From: Acidimicrobiaceae bacterium
Lineage (GTDB): Bacteria > Actinomycetota > Acidimicrobiia > Acidimicrobiales > Ilumatobacteraceae
NCBI GenBank assembly: GCA_016722025.1
Contig: JADKGZ010000002.1
Span: forward strand, 1-64,000
Direction of reading: 5' to 3'
DNA length: 64,000 nucleotides
Part shown: positions 8,909-19,711 of the stretch, piece after piece
Layout: the number at the start of each line of letters is the position of its first letter
Numbering within the stretch: position 1 is the first letter of the stretch
Notes under the pieces: model-generated
What the model saw: only the letters and a program-made list of their open reading frames with translations
Told to the model about the DNA's origin: nothing
Databases searched by the model: none
Made by a program: the position numbers and the translations under genes

Positions 8909-9925
8909 TCAGCCCGTCCGCTCCGCCCGGCCGGCTTGATGGGAGCACGTCGCGTTGGGCGACGCAGGTTCGGAGCACACGGCCGCGCGCAACCGGTCGG
9001 CGAGCGCGTTCAGCGCTACCCGGACCGCGTCGGAACCGACGAGCGTGAACGGGGCGGGAATGAACCCCAACTGAGCGGCGTACCAGGTGGGGTCGTCCGT
9101 GCTGCCCCGGAGCGCGCATGTGTGCGCGTCGAGTTGAACGAGGCGGCCGAGTGCCCGGGGAACGTATCGGGCGACCTCGTCGAATGTGGCGGCGATGTGA
9201 ACCTCGACGTGGTGGGTCCACCCGTCGGCGAGGTGGTCCTCGACTTCTCGGATCGGGTCGAGATCGATCGGCGGTGCCGCTCCACCGTCGATCGGTTCTG
9301 CGCTCACGATCCGGTCGATGCGCAAAACCCGGCGCGCGTCCGCGGTGACGGACCAGCAGAGCAGGTACCACCGGCCATGGCGCACGACCACGGCCCATGG
9401 GTCGACGACCATCGAGTGGTCCGAACCGGGCCGCGACCGGTAGGCGAGCTGCAGTCGACTGTGGGTCTCGCACGCGTGCGCGACCTGCGCTGTCAGCGAC
9501 GCATCGGGAGTCGCTGCGGCGTCGCTCGGGTTCTGGGCGACGACTCGCCGCAGTGCCTCCGCCGGAGCGGCAGCAGAATCCGGGAGCACCCGCAGGATCT
9601 TGCCAAGCGCTGTCGCCGCCGGATCGCTGGTGTTGATCGATCCGTGCCACCCCCGCAGCAGCGCCATCACCAGCCCGAGTGCTTCGGCGGTGCTGAACAT
9701 CAGCGGCGGCACCCGGGCGCCGCGCCCCACCGAGTAGCCGCCGTACCGACCGCTCACCGATTCGACATGCATTCCCGCCTCGCGCAGGATGCCGACGTAG
9801 CGACGCGCCGCCCGGTCGGTGACACCCAGACGCGCGGCGAGCTCGTCGCCCGTGAGACCGGGACGGTTCTGGATCGCCTCGAACGCAAGCAACGCCCGAG
9901 CCGTCGGGCTCAGATCATGGGTCAT
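8909..9925 (-). CDS. HTH/WYL-domain transcriptional regulator (YafY type)
   Basis: The 338-residue protein has an N-terminal winged helix (RPGLTGDELAARLGVTDRAARRYVGIL, residues 20-46) followed by the wing (VSGRYGGYSV). A WYL domain follows, with DPWAVVVRHGRWYLLCW near 175 and RVLRIDRIVSAE near 200. WYL regulators bind ligands or nucleic acid through this domain and usually act next to the genes they control. The gene is divergent from the DinB/GNAT pair with a 55-bp gap, so control of that pair is likely. Confidence 0.92.
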   Translation of the reverse strand: MTHDLSPTARALLAFEAIQNRPGLTGDELAARLGVTDRAARRYVGILREAGMHVESVSGRYGGYSVGRGARVPPLMFSTAEALGLVMALLRGWHGSINTSDPAATALGKILRVLPDSAAAPAEALRRVVAQNPSDAAATPDASLTAQVAHACETHSRLQLAYRSRPGSDHSMVVDPWAVVVRHGRWYLLCWSVTADARRVLRIDRIVSAEPIDGGAAPPIDLDPIREVEDHLADGWTHHVEVHIAATFDEVARYVPRALGRLVQLDAHTCALRGSTDDPTWYAAQLGFIPAPFTLVGSDAVRVALNALADRLRAAVCSEPASPNATCSHQAGRAERTG

Positions 9926-9968
9926 GAATTTCTGCCATTCGAGGAAGTAGATCGTCCGGGTTCAACTT

Positions 9969-9974
9969 TACCAT
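9969..9974 (+). promoter_or_regulatory. putative -10 box of the DinB gene
   Basis: TACCAT lies 6 nt before the ATG at 9981, in the short gap shared with the divergent WYL regulator. Confidence 0.4.
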
Positions 9975-9980
9975 CGCCTC

Positions 9981-10535
9981 ATGACCGACGAATCGAACCT
10001 CACCGCACCCACCGCCGTGTTGACCGAGCCACCGCTGGCCGGCAATGAGCTCGAGACCCTGCTCGGATCGCTCGAACGGATGAGACGCACCCTGGCATGG
10101 AAGTGCGCCGACCTCGACGCCGCAGCGATGGCCACCACCGTCGGGGCCTCGACGATGACGATCGGAGGCCTGCTCCGGCACCTCGCCCGGTGCGAAGCGA
10201 ACTCGTTCTCCTGGAAGTTGCACGACCACGCACCAGCGTCCGCCGGTGATGACGACGGCTGGGAACGTGACTGGCAATGGACCGCCGCCGCCGACGCCGA
10301 CCAGGCGTGGCAGGACTGGCGTACCGCGGTCGAAGAGTCGCGCGTGCTCATCGCCGCAGCCGTTGCCGACGGAGGGCTCGATCGGGCCAAGGGTCACCAC
10401 TTCGACGGCTGGGGAACGCCGAGCCTCCGGCGCATCCTGATCGACATGATCGAGGAATACGCTCGCCACACCGGCCACGCCGACCTCATCCGCGAGGCCA
10501 TCGACGGTCGAGTCGGAGAGGATCCCCCGGCATGA
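9981..10535 (+). CDS. DinB/DUF664 family protein
   Basis: The 184-residue helical protein carries the DinB-like features: GGLLRHLARCEANSF with the first metal-ligand His, and IDMIEEYARHTGHADLIREAIDG with the pair HxxHxDL near the C-terminus. These four-helix-bundle proteins bind a metal and often act in thiol-dependent transfers or detoxification. The stop overlaps the next start by 4 bp (ATGA), so it is coupled to the GNAT gene. The divergent WYL regulator probably controls both. The substrate is unknown. Confidence 0.9.
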   Translation: MTDESNLTAPTAVLTEPPLAGNELETLLGSLERMRRTLAWKCADLDAAAMATTVGASTMTIGGLLRHLARCEANSFSWKLHDHAPASAGDDDGWERDWQWTAAADADQAWQDWRTAVEESRVLIAAAVADGGLDRAKGHHFDGWGTPSLRRILIDMIEEYARHTGHADLIREAIDGRVGEDPPA

Positions 10536-11119
10536 CGATCTACACGATCAAACCGCTCGGACCCGACACCTGGGACGACTTCGCCCGGTTGATCGAGCGG
10601 CAGGGCAACGGGTCCATGGGGGCGCCCTTCTGCTGGTGCACCAACTTCCACCCGCCCGACCCCGACGACAACCGAAGCAGCGAGGGCCGACGCGCCTACA
10701 AGGAACAACTCGTCAGCCAAGGGCGAGCCCACGCGGCGCTGGTCTTCGACGGTGATCGCGCCGTCGGATGGTGCCAGTACGGCAGCCCCGAAGAGCTGCC
10801 CGGCATCCACCATCGCAAGGACTACGAGGCGGGCCTGGTCACGCTCCCGCACTATCGGCTGACTTGCATCTACGTGGACAAGGCCTACCGGAAGCGAGGC
10901 GTCGCAGCAGCCGCACTGCAAGGCGCTCTCGACCTGATCGGGAACGCGGGCGGAGGCGTCGTCGAGGGGTACCCGCACGACATCCCCGAGGGTAAGGAGA
11001 TGTCGGCATCGTTCCTGTACAACCTGACACGCAGCGTCTACGAGCAAGCCGGCTTCACATACCAGCGTCCGAAAGGCAAGGGCAACTGCGTCATGACCAT
11101 CACCGTCCCGCCGCACTGA
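10532..11119 (+). CDS. GNAT family N-acetyltransferase
   Basis: The 195-residue protein has a cysteine-rich N-terminal loop (APFCWCTNFH) and the GNAT fold core: LVFDGDRAVGWCQYG, then YRLTCIYVDKAYRKRGVAAAAL with the acetyl-CoA-binding RKRGVA segment, and AGFTYQRPKGKGNCVM near the end. GNAT enzymes acetylate amines with acetyl-CoA; the substrate is unknown. It is coupled to the DinB gene upstream. It is the last chromosomal gene before the integrated element (attL begins 116 bp downstream). Confidence 0.9.
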   Translation: MTIYTIKPLGPDTWDDFARLIERQGNGSMGAPFCWCTNFHPPDPDDNRSSEGRRAYKEQLVSQGRAHAALVFDGDRAVGWCQYGSPEELPGIHHRKDYEAGLVTLPHYRLTCIYVDKAYRKRGVAAAALQGALDLIGNAGGGVVEGYPHDIPEGKEMSASFLYNLTRSVYEQAGFTYQRPKGKGNCVMTITVPPH

Positions 11120-11203
11120 GTCGGCGGGACCCACCACCACCAGGATGTCGATTCGGGACGAGCAGCAGACGTCAGCGGCGACTCGACCGTCAGAGAGCCA
11201 GAT

Positions 11204-11282
11204 CTACTCGATGCGCAGGCCGGAGATCGCACGAGCGATCACCAGCTGCTGGATCTCAGACGTACCCTCGAAGATCGTGTGG
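11204..11282 (-). pseudogene. orphan 3' end of the acyl-CoA dehydrogenase gene
   Basis: On the minus strand this segment encodes TIFEGTSEIQQLVIARAISG and then LRIE stop, the exact C-terminus of the intact acyl-CoA dehydrogenase at 30724-31932. Nothing upstream of it belongs to that gene. It is best explained as the original chromosomal end of the gene, cut off when the element inserted. The tail after the 48-bp core (11204-11234) differs from the intact copy only at synonymous sites and in the stop codon (TAG here, TGA there). Confidence 0.9.
11235..11282. repeat. attL core, 48 bp
   Basis: Identical over 48 bp to 30755-30802. On its left flank, similarity to the other copy continues for 31 bp with only synonymous differences. 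On its right flank (from 11283) similarity stops abruptly at element DNA. Confidence 0.9.
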
Positions 11283-11787
11283 CTCACCGTCTCATGTTCT
11301 TCTGGTCTGTCGTCGTGTGCTGCTGTGGGTTTGAGCTGGCGCTTCGCGAGTCGACGATTCCACCTCGTGTCACCGCTTCCACCCGTTTCTAGGTCCGAAA
11401 CTAGGGATTTCGCCGATTTCGGCCCACTTCGATTTCGCGACATCCGTAGTCCGAAGATGGTCCGTAGGGCGATCCTCGTCGCAGCGTCGCGGGCGTCAAT
11501 CGACCAGAACATGTAGCGAATCTTCGAGTGCAGCGAAGCCTTGTTGGCGGACGACCGCTGCGACGACATCCGCAGGCGACCTCGGCGGCCGCCTCTTGCG
11601 CGCCGCCATCGACCACATTGCGATGGCCACCACGCTGGGCTCGTCGTCGACGAGTTGTCCAACCAGTTGCGGTGGAGTGACGATCGCGATGCCACGCTCT
11701 CGGAGCAACTCGCTGTCGTCGCTGACGTCGTAACCAGGGCCTGCCCCACAGCGCTACGTCTTCGAGTTGCTGCTCTAGGCTGCGGGC
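11283..11787 (-). pseudogene. left end of the element with remnant A of an unknown protein
   Basis: There is no intact gene here. On the minus strand at about 11590-11740 a protein-like segment reads SELLRERGIAIVTPPQLVGQ and then LVDDEPSVVAIAMWSMAA. It is clearly related to a second segment at 12625-12764 (ELLRRRDIAIVTKAQLVGQ, LVDEEPSVVNLAVWSM). The two copies flank two small plus-strand genes. I do not recognise the family. The stretch 11290-11500 next to attL holds CTAGG and CTAGGG motifs (11389-11406) also found near attR. Confidence 0.45.
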
Positions 11788-12027
11788 ATGTCAGAGACAG
11801 AGCAGCGAGCTTTTCGGGTGCGCTACAAGATCGGTCAGGCTCCCGCCGAGGCTGACGAAGACGATGTTCTTCGTGTCGAAGCCGCGATGTTTGTGACCAA
11901 CGGTACGTTCATCGACTTCTACTCGAGGGGAGACCGAAACCTGGGCGGAACGCTGAATCCAACTGGAGATGTCGTGTTCCGGGTGAGCGCGGACATGGTT
12001 GCAGACATCCGTGAAGCGGGAGCATGA
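11788..12027 (+). CDS. small hypothetical protein
   Basis: The 79-residue acidic protein starts MSETEQRAFRVRYKIG and contains DDVLRVEAAMFVTNGTFIDF and a C-terminal VVFRVSADMVADIREAGA. The alternating hydrophobic pattern suggests a small beta-rich domain. It has no membrane segment or cysteine. I do not recognise it. It lies 24 bp before a two-helix membrane protein gene, so the two may form an operon. Confidence 0.6.
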   Translation: MSETEQRAFRVRYKIGQAPAEADEDDVLRVEAAMFVTNGTFIDFYSRGDRNLGGTLNPTGDVVFRVSADMVADIREAGA

Positions 12028-12051
12028 ACGCCGCCGACTACCGGAGGGCCA

Positions 12052-12608
12052 GTGCGGGATAGCTGGATTGTTCGAGTTCTCGTCTCTGTCATTGTGGGCG
12101 CAGCGGCCTATGCAATCGATGCTTGGCTCAGCAAGGGTGGTGCGTCCGTTCTAACGGCGGTCATCGTCGCCGCCACGCTCGCCTACTGCTGGTTCACCTA
12201 CGACCTTGTGACCACAGCTCGCAGCGAGAGGGACGGCGGGTGGCAGCTCTGCGGACAGAGGAGCGTCGTCTTGTAGAGCGTCTCATCGTAGAAATTCAAC
12301 AGAATCTGCACCGGAAGGGACAGACCCACGCGTGGTATGCCCACGTTCCCTTCGAAATGACAGCCTTCGACGATGCTCGACATCTTTTCCTTCGGATGCC
12401 ACCGGAGGTGTGGAGCCATGTCGCCGAGATCAGTTCAAGGTCCGCTCGGTACAACGTTGTTGCCCACTATGCGAACGAACGCATTGCTCCCGGGTCTGGC
12501 TCGGCTGACGGGTTCGTAACCCGACTCGCAGTTGAGGCGCATGAGACTCAGGAGAATGCGATTCCGATCCTTCAGAAATGGGCGAAGGAGACCTTCGACG
12601 ACGAGTGA
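12052..12608 (+). CDS. two-helix membrane protein with soluble C-terminal domain (frameshift near 12240)
   Basis: From GTG 12052 the protein has two membrane helices (IVRVLVSVIVGAAAYAI and VLTAVIVAATLAYCWFTY). After SERDGG the frame has to move by one near 12240 to give VAALRTEERRLVERLIVEIQ and a ~120-residue soluble part ending in WAKETFDDE. One protein of ~185 residues is the natural reading. I do not recognise the soluble domain. It lies in the element cargo with the small acidic protein upstream and the KAP NTPase downstream. Small membrane proteins near KAP NTPases are plausible effector parts, but that is a guess. Confidence 0.6.
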
Positions 12609-12624
12609 AGGCGCTCGGCACGCC

Positions 12625-12764
12625 AGCATCGACCACACTGCGAGGTTCACCACGCTGGGCTCCTCGTCGACGAGTTGTCCGACCAGCTGAGCCTTCGTGA
12701 CGATGGCGATGTCGCGGCGCCGAAGCAACTCGCTGTCGAAGTCGCCCACTTTGTAGGGCACCAT
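12625..12764 (-). pseudogene. remnant B, paralogous to the segment near 11.6-11.74 kb
   Basis: The minus strand reads MVPYKVGDFDSELLRRRDIA and then IVTKAQLVGQLVDEEPSVVN, related residue by residue to remnant A ~1 kb to the left. Upstream a frame with HVAAAGVHIGATAMV may be the continuation. The C-terminal side runs antisense into the preceding gene, so the protein is truncated. The family is unknown. Confidence 0.45.
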
Positions 12765-13214
12765 CGCCGTCGCGCCGATGTGGACTCCGGCCGCCGCGAC
12801 ATGCTGGCCTTCGGGTGGTTGTCCATGGCGTCGATCCGCCTGCCACTCTGCTGGCCTGCAACGTCCCGGGCAGGTGCTGGTACGCGATGGGGTCAGGCCA
12901 TTTCAAGGATGCTGCAGCTGGATAGCCGGTCCTTCGCACGCGGGCATGGCCCGTCCACTGCGCGGGCGGCCAATGCTCCCACGACTGTGTTCAGGCACGG
13001 CGTACGGTGTGCACGTGAATCTGGGCTTCGCACTCGCTTACCAAACACCCGTCAACGGCCGCGCTGATGGGGCAACGGTACGGTCCAGCGCAGCGCGCGA
13101 AGCACTGCAAGTTGGCTGCCAGAGTCGTCGGTCGACGGACGGTCTGCACACGGCTGGCACCCGGATGATCCGCGCGTCACACCGTGAGGCGCGGCATCTT
13201 GAACAGGGGATGAA
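12765..13214. other. stretch without a convincing gene
   Basis: These 450 bp contain only the possible upstream part of remnant B on the minus strand and the leader of the KAP gene. The open frames here have no protein-like composition. Confidence 0.4.
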
Positions 13215-16200
13215 ATGACCGGTGCCCAGCGTTCTGCCGCAAGCCCTTCGTCGCCCGATGTTGTACTCCGACCAGAGGAAATGATCGAAGACCGCGAGGT
13301 CCGAGAGGGCGCCGACGATCGTCTTCAGCATGGCCAAATCGGCCAGCAGCTCGCCGACCTCGCCATGTCGGTGCCGACCCCTTCCAACATTGCGTTGTAT
13401 GGAGCTTGGGGATCAGGCAAGAGCGGCGTTGGCAACCTGGTTCGGTGCCATCTGGAAAGCAAGGGTCATCTTGACAAGCGGGGCGAGGTCGCATTCGCCC
13501 GGTTCGATGCCTTCAAGTATGCCGAGAATCCGCTTCGGCGAAACTTCGTCACTGCGATGGCAACCGAGCTCGGTATCGACGACGATGCCTTCCACGAGGA
13601 TCTATACGCGGGGACCACGAACACAAAGCTCAAGTTCCCGCTCGGGCAAACGGCGCGACTCGTCGCCATCTTCGTCGCGTTCCTCGGCCTCGTCGTCGCT
13701 CTTCTGACTGGAGGTTGCCTACTTGTTGCGTGGTTGCAGCAAGGCGACACCAGCGACAACTTTGGCAAGATCGCCAAGGTGCTCTTCGCCGCAGCGCTTG
13801 CGCCAGCAGCTCTGCCTGCTGCGTTCGTTGCACTTGGCGGCAAGACCCTGAACGTGGATCGAAGGATTGACAAGGCCGACAGCCACGAGCAGTTCGAGAA
13901 GCTGTTCCGGAGCCTGGTCAAGAAGACCGGCAAGAAGGTCGTTGTCTTCGTGGATGAACTTGATCGGTGCTCGGCGTCGAACGTCGTCGCGACGCTCGAC
14001 GCGATGCGCACATTCCTCGGTGTCCCCGGATGCGTGTTCATCGTCGCTGCCGACCGCCAGGTGCTCGAACAAGCGCTGACGACAGCGCTGCAGCAGGCAA
14101 CACCGAGCGACACGGTCAATCCGTACTACAGCGAAGGGAGCGCATACCTCGACAAAGTGTTCCAATACGAGGTGACGGTGCCCCCGCTGCTTCAGCACAG
14201 CGTGACCAGGTTTGCGGTAGAGCTCGTAGATGGCAGGCCCGGTCTGTGGTGCGAGCTTCACGACCTCGAACTGGTGGTCTCGATCCTCGTGCCCTCGCAC
14301 GTCAGGAGCCCGCGGCGGGTCAAAGCTCTGCTCAATGCATTCGCGCTCGCGTACCGCTTGGCTGAGGCGCGAGAGCGATCTGGCCTGCTGAAAACGGACG
14401 TGCGCGGTCGCGCCGCAGAGATCGCGCCTCGTCTGCCTTCGTATCGAGTTCCCGCTGTTCGCCCAGTACCTCGTGATGGATCATCGACTCCGGTGTATGT
14501 GCTGTCGATGGATACGCCGGAGCACCGGATGCGCTGTGGGAGAGGTTTCCGTTCGCCACAGATGAAGTGCGAGAGGTGGCCAAGAGGTTTGCGGAAATCC
14601 AGGCGTCCGTGGCGACGCTCATCAGTTCGCCGGAGGACGAGGATGAGGACATCGACGTGGAGGTTTCGCCCTCAACCTTGGCGAGTGCAGTGGGTCGCAA
14701 GGCTGGTCGGCAGCTGCTCGACTATCTGTCCCGAACACGGGACGTGCCAGGTCCCGGGCGCGACCTGATCCACCTCAGAAGCACCGGAAGTGTCGTCGGG
14801 CTCGAGTCCGATCAAGCCGAAGCGATCGAGGAGATGGCCAGCAACGGTTCGGTCGGCCAGATCGTTGAGATGGTCGAGCGCTTCGATGAAGCTTCCACGC
14901 AAGCGGTCCTTGGTCTGCTTATCGAGCACGCGCGGGGCGCTATCGGCGTGGAGTCCCAGGGTGTTGCGAGGACGCTGCTCGCACTCGCTGGCTCAGCGGA
15001 CGTGGCACTCAACCAGCACGGTGGAGCGATCGCCAACTCGATCGCTCCAACGCTTGAGCTGTACCCAGAGCTTCTTGCCTCCTCCAGCTTGTCCGGCGCA
15101 TGGCGGCTCGGGAGCGTCACCAACTCGACGGCGGGACGGCGTTTGCAGAGGATTGTATTGGATTCAGCAGCCACGCGAACCGACCCGGGGGTGGGCCTCA
15201 TGGTGCTCCGCGACGCGTGCGCTGCCCTTGCCGCTGACGCGGCAGCGACCCAGCTGATCCTCCAGTCCCATCTCGTCGCCGCTCACGTAGCGGACACAGC
15301 CGCAGTGATCGAAGGTCTCGACCCTGGAACAGCTGCTGATCTACTTCGAGGCGACCCGGCCTCTCTCGCTGCCACACTGGCCGCTGCGCTCACTCCACCT
15401 GTCGCGCCGGCTGCGGCCCCGACGACTCCTCCCGCGCCTGCGGCCGCCCCTGCCGCCGCCGTCTCGACAGCCGATGAAGATGAGGAGGACGATGCCTCAC
15501 TAGTCGACGGTGGCAGGGCTGACAGCACGCAAGTCCACGCAGCCCTGGTAGGCCTGTTGTCGAATCTGGCGTCCGGTCCAGACGGTCCAGCGCAGGCTCT
15601 GCTCGGTGTGCTGTTGCTCGTGGATAGCCAGGAGATGCGGGACACCGTTCAAGCGTCGCTGTCGTCGGTCGGAGACATCGAGGATCCTGAGCTCACCTCG
15701 CGATTTCTCGTCTTGCTGCCGACGTGGTGTGTCGGCGTGGCCCCGTTGGATGGACTCGCTCAGCCCGGTGGTCCTTGCCGACGCACGGTTCGACAATGAG
15801 CTCGATGCGGCCGCGCGGCTGCTGTGGACGCGGGCCGCCGCGTCTGACAAGCGCGCCACCGACGCGGCCTTGGCGAGCGCCGGCGCTGCGCTGTTGCGGT
15901 TGGTGGAAGGCCGACCGTTAGATCGTTGGCCGTCGCTGGACGATGAAGTCGAAGCAGCCTTGGGAACCTGCGCAGAGGACGACGTGAGCGCGCTCCGTCG
16001 AACGGATGTCCTCACGAACGCAGCACCGCTCGTCGAAGCAGGGCTCTTGCCGGTTCGAACACTTGCCAAAGCCGAATACGACGCCGCCGTCCAGACGCTG
16101 GAGATCGACAAGGAACCAGAACTGTTGGAGTCCGAACTGGTCTCCTACATTGTCGAGACCATCGCTCGAGCCATTGTGCACTGGGATCCGACCCTTCCGA

Positions 16201-17026
16201 CAGGCGGTGCGATTGAGGTCGACGAGCTTGCAGCTCTCGCAGTTGCAGCGGACGGATGCGGCTGGCTTCCGGAACCGCAAGCGTCCGTGGTCAAACTGAC
16301 TCTTCGAGCCGCTTGGGCGCCAGCGGACCAGACCTCACTTGCTGCGTTGCCGCTCACCGATGAGATGGTGCAGCTTTGGGGGGATTTCAGCACTCCCGCC
16401 GCACCGGCGGTTCAGGCCTGGCTGACCCTTGCTCAACTCTCGGCAGCCGACGTCGTGGCGATCGGAAGCGCGTTCGTGACTTCGCAGCCACCTGCGTCGG
16501 TTCTGGCTGCCCTCGGCAATGCGACGGTCGGCTTGAACCGGACGTCGAGGTTGGAGGCGCTCCAGCATCTGTTGGTCGATCCGGCTGGAATGGTCCCAAG
16601 CCGTGCGGTCCTCGACGCGTTGGGGGCGCCGTCCGTCTCGGCCGCAGATCTCGCTCAAATGCTCATCGCGCGTTACGGCCTGCGGCAACAACCATCAGAG
16701 GAAGCAGGTGAGGCTTTGGGGGCAGGCTCGACATCAGCGCCACAGCGCGGCGCGATCTGATCGATCGAATCGTGATTCCAATGTTCGGGCTGAACCAGCA
16801 AGCGAAAGAGCACGCCCTCGACTACGTGGAGCGACTCTGCCTTCCATTCCCGCCCAAAACGAAGAAGCGACTCGGCGACGTGATAGTGGGAGCTACTCGT
16901 GGCACGAGCATCGAGAAGCGGTCGCAGGACAAGATGAAGGCCATGGGATATAGCGTGAAGAAGACGGGCGGGTTCTTGGGTCTTGGAAAGACCACACTGG
17001 TCGATACGGGTAGTGACGAGGACTGA
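13215..17026 (+). CDS. KAP family P-loop NTPase with membrane segments (several frameshifts)
   Basis: The N-terminal ~430 residues form a KAP domain: Walker A YGAWGSGKSGVGNL near residue 64, FDAFKYAENPLRRNF, two membrane helices inserted between Walker A and B (LVAIFVAFLGLVVALLTG and VLFAAALAPAALPAAFVAL), then Walker B VVVFVDELDRCSASNVV. KAP NTPases with such inserted helices are membrane-associated and include the phage-exclusion protein PifA. The ~800-residue C-terminal part is helical and unrecognised, with an Ala/Pro-rich linker (15380-15470). The frame changes near 14427, 14498, 15765 and 16725; the last part (FGLNQQAKEHALDYVERLC) ends at 17026. One ~1270-residue protein is the most economical reading. 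A defence role is likely but inferred. Confidence 0.75.
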
Positions 17027-17058
17027 CCGAGTCGCCCGCCGCCACCGCTGCAACATCA

Positions 17059-19711
17059 TCAGTCGATCTCGATTCCTCGCAGCTGCGGGGGCGTTGGCTG
17101 CAGGTCCGCAACCTCGAGCCAGCGTCGGAGGGTCTCGTTTGAGCGGTCGCCCACCGTCAACCCCGCAAGCCCCGCCCGCCGAGTCACCGCTGGCACGTCG
17201 GCTCGGTCGCAGGTGATGACTCGTTCCAACAGGTCACGGGCTGCGCTGAGGTCGTCGGTGTCGGCGACGACCAGGACGTGGTTCGCTTGGCGTCCTCTGG
17301 TCATGCCCACGTACAGGCCGCGACCGGTCGTCGAGCCGGTGGCCAAGGTGATGCTGCGGTCTTGGGTGTCGGATTGGTTGCCGGGTTCGGTGGCGGCGTA
17401 GCCGAGGCGGACGTGGTCGCGGGTGTACTCGGCGGGGAGCACGACGACCCCTCCTCCGTCGATGCGAGCGGCGGTGATGTCGCCGTGTCCGTCGATCGCG
17501 GTCACGAGCCACTGGTCGCGATTGCGGACGAACTGGCCGGCCGACGTATGGAGCGTGCGGTTGTTGCGGCGGGTGGCGATGAGATCGCCGACCCAGGCGC
17601 CGATGTCGTCGGCGGTGTCGGCTCGGCGGGATCGGTCGAGCTCCCCGCGCTCCCAACGTTCGGCCTGGATGCGGTCGTTGATCAGGTCGACGTGCTCGTT
17701 GCGGGTAGTCGTGATCGCCAGCGATTGGCCGTGGTCTCGGCACTCGGACCAGTAGGTGGCGATCGCCTCGAGGTGCTGGTCGATGCTGCCGGGCACGATG
17801 CGGTCGTGGGCTTCGTAGGTGTCGAGCGATCGGGTGTCGCCGTGTCGAAGTTGCAGTGACGCGGCGGCTTCCCAAGGGTTGACGAAGCGGTGGATGCGTT
17901 CGAGCTCGATCGTGCGGCCGGCGGAGCACAGCTCGGCGAACATTCCACCGCGGCCGACGGCTTGGAGTTGGTGCGGGTCGCCGCCGAGCACGAGCCGCCA
18001 CGTGTTCTGCCGGGCGAGCTGCATCAGCCGGTGCAGGTCGTGCGTGCCGAGCATGCCGGCCTCGTCGACGACCACCGTGGCGTGCGGGCCGAGCTGCCAC
18101 CAGTCGCCGGGCGGACGGTCCGGTCGCGACCATTCGTGGAGCAGCTTGGCGACCGTGTCCGACACCATCCTGGTCTCGTCCTCCAGCACCCGCGCCGCCT
18201 TCGCCGTCGGGGCGAAGCCGAACACAGGCTCGGTGCGGCGGCGAGTGCAGCGTGGTGACGGCGGCGCGCAGCATCGTCGTCTTGCCGGCGCCGGCCGGGC
18301 CGACGATGAGGGTCAGCGGGTCGTAGCCGGCGACGGCGGAGGCGGCCTCGTGCTGGATCACGTCGAGCGCGCCGCGCTCGACGGTGGCCGAGGGTTGCGG
18401 GTCGAACGCTGTCGCCTCGGCGGCCCAGTCGAGGATCTGTTGCTCCTGGGCGAGCACGGCTTCGCTGGTGACGTGCGTGGCGATCGGTTCGATCCAGATC
18501 GACCGGCCGTCCGACGCCCGCCGGCGCGTGTGCTCGGGCAGCTCCGGGTCGAGGTCGACGCACTGCGCCATCACGGTGTCGACAGCCCTGTCGAGCCACG
18601 CCGCCCACCGCTCCCCCGACACGCCCGGCGCCGGCCGCGCGAGATCGCAGATGGTGCGCATCACGTCGGCGCGATGCCACGTCGATGCGCTGAGCGCGAG
18701 AGCGTCGATGACCGTGGCCGTCGTCAGCTCGGGCGTGGTCGGCGGGTGGTTAGCTGCTGCGGCTTCGATCGATCGGCGCAACGACGTCGGTGTGACGCCG
18801 ACGGTCGCCGCCTCGACTCGCCACAGCGTTCTCATCTCGTCGGCGGTGCGACCGGTCTTGCGGGCGCGGGAGTCAGCGGCGGCCTGGCGTTGCATCGCCG
18901 CCAGCTCCTGCCGGGTCGGGTCGCAGCCCTCGCGCCGGTAGAACTCGGCGACCTTGCCGGTCATCACCGTGTCGATCTCCGCGGTGCGCTTCGAGAACAC
19001 GGCGAGCAGCTCGGCCGGGACGCCGGAGATCTCGGCCTGGCCGTTGACGATCGGCTCGAAGGCGACGCCGTAGCGGTGGGTGAGCTCGGCGCGCAGCACC
19101 GACTGGTAGAGGCCGCCGAGCGTGCGCTGGTGGCGCTTGAGGAAGCGGGCGTCGAGCGCCAACCATCGCTCGTCGGCGGTCTGGACCTTGGCGGAGATGA
19201 CGAGGTGAGTGTGTAGCTGTGGGTCGTCGGCGCGGCTGGTGGTCTGGCGGAACGCCGCCATCGTGAGGCCGTGGGTGTCGGGGTGCATCCGCTTCCCGTT
19301 CGAGCGGACACGGGTGGTGGCGCCGAAGCGTTCGAGGTAACCGGCCACCGCCCGGACGGCGACGTCGTGGCACTCGGCGAGCCCGTCGTCGCCGGTGAGC
19401 GCCCACAGCACCGACAGCGACTTCGGCGCCGAGAGCGTGGCGTCGAACCCGGCGACCGCCCGGATCACCTTGCCGTTCGACAGCGTGCGATCGACGAGCG
19501 GATGCCCGAGCGTTGTCCCGGTCACCGGGTCGCATCCCGACAGCAACGCCTGCAGCGCCTCGGTCGTCACCTCGCCGTGCAGCCCGAGCCGGTCGGCCTG
19601 GTTCCCGAGCCACTGCCCGGGAAGCTCCCCCGTCGCCTCGGTGAGGTAGCGGGTGTAGTAGCCGGCCGTCGTCGCCGCGGTGGCGGCGTACAGGGTGGTG
19701 ACCCGCATCAT
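17059..19711 (-). CDS. MobF-family relaxase-helicase (TraA/TrwC type, frameshift near 18235)
   Basis: The ~884-residue protein starts MMRVTTLYAATAATTAGYYT. The relaxase domain (first ~300 residues) has the N-terminal Tyr pair, FDATLSAPKSLSVLWAL and the metal-binding histidine motif DPQLHTHLVISAKV, as in MobF enzymes that nick oriT and lead the strand in conjugation. The RecD/UvrD-like helicase part has Walker A IVGPAGAGKTTMLRA near 490, VVVDEAGMLG, LVLGGDPHQLQAVG, and the C-terminal VGMTRGRQANHVLVV. After TTLHS the frame shifts near 18235 and resumes as VFGFAPTAKAARVLEDETRM. It is shorter than plasmid TraA proteins. oriT is probably nearby, but I could not identify it. Confidence 0.9.

Noticed and set aside
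7946..10048. A 700-codon open frame on the plus strand
   Set aside because: It lies opposite the kinase and the WYL regulator, has no domain and an Arg/Pro/His-rich composition typical of antisense frames in GC-rich DNA.
13215..14768. KAP gene as a complete protein ending at 14768
   Set aside because: The last ~110 residues lose protein character after RAAEIA and the next frame continues with conserved-looking sequence, so a frameshift is more likely.
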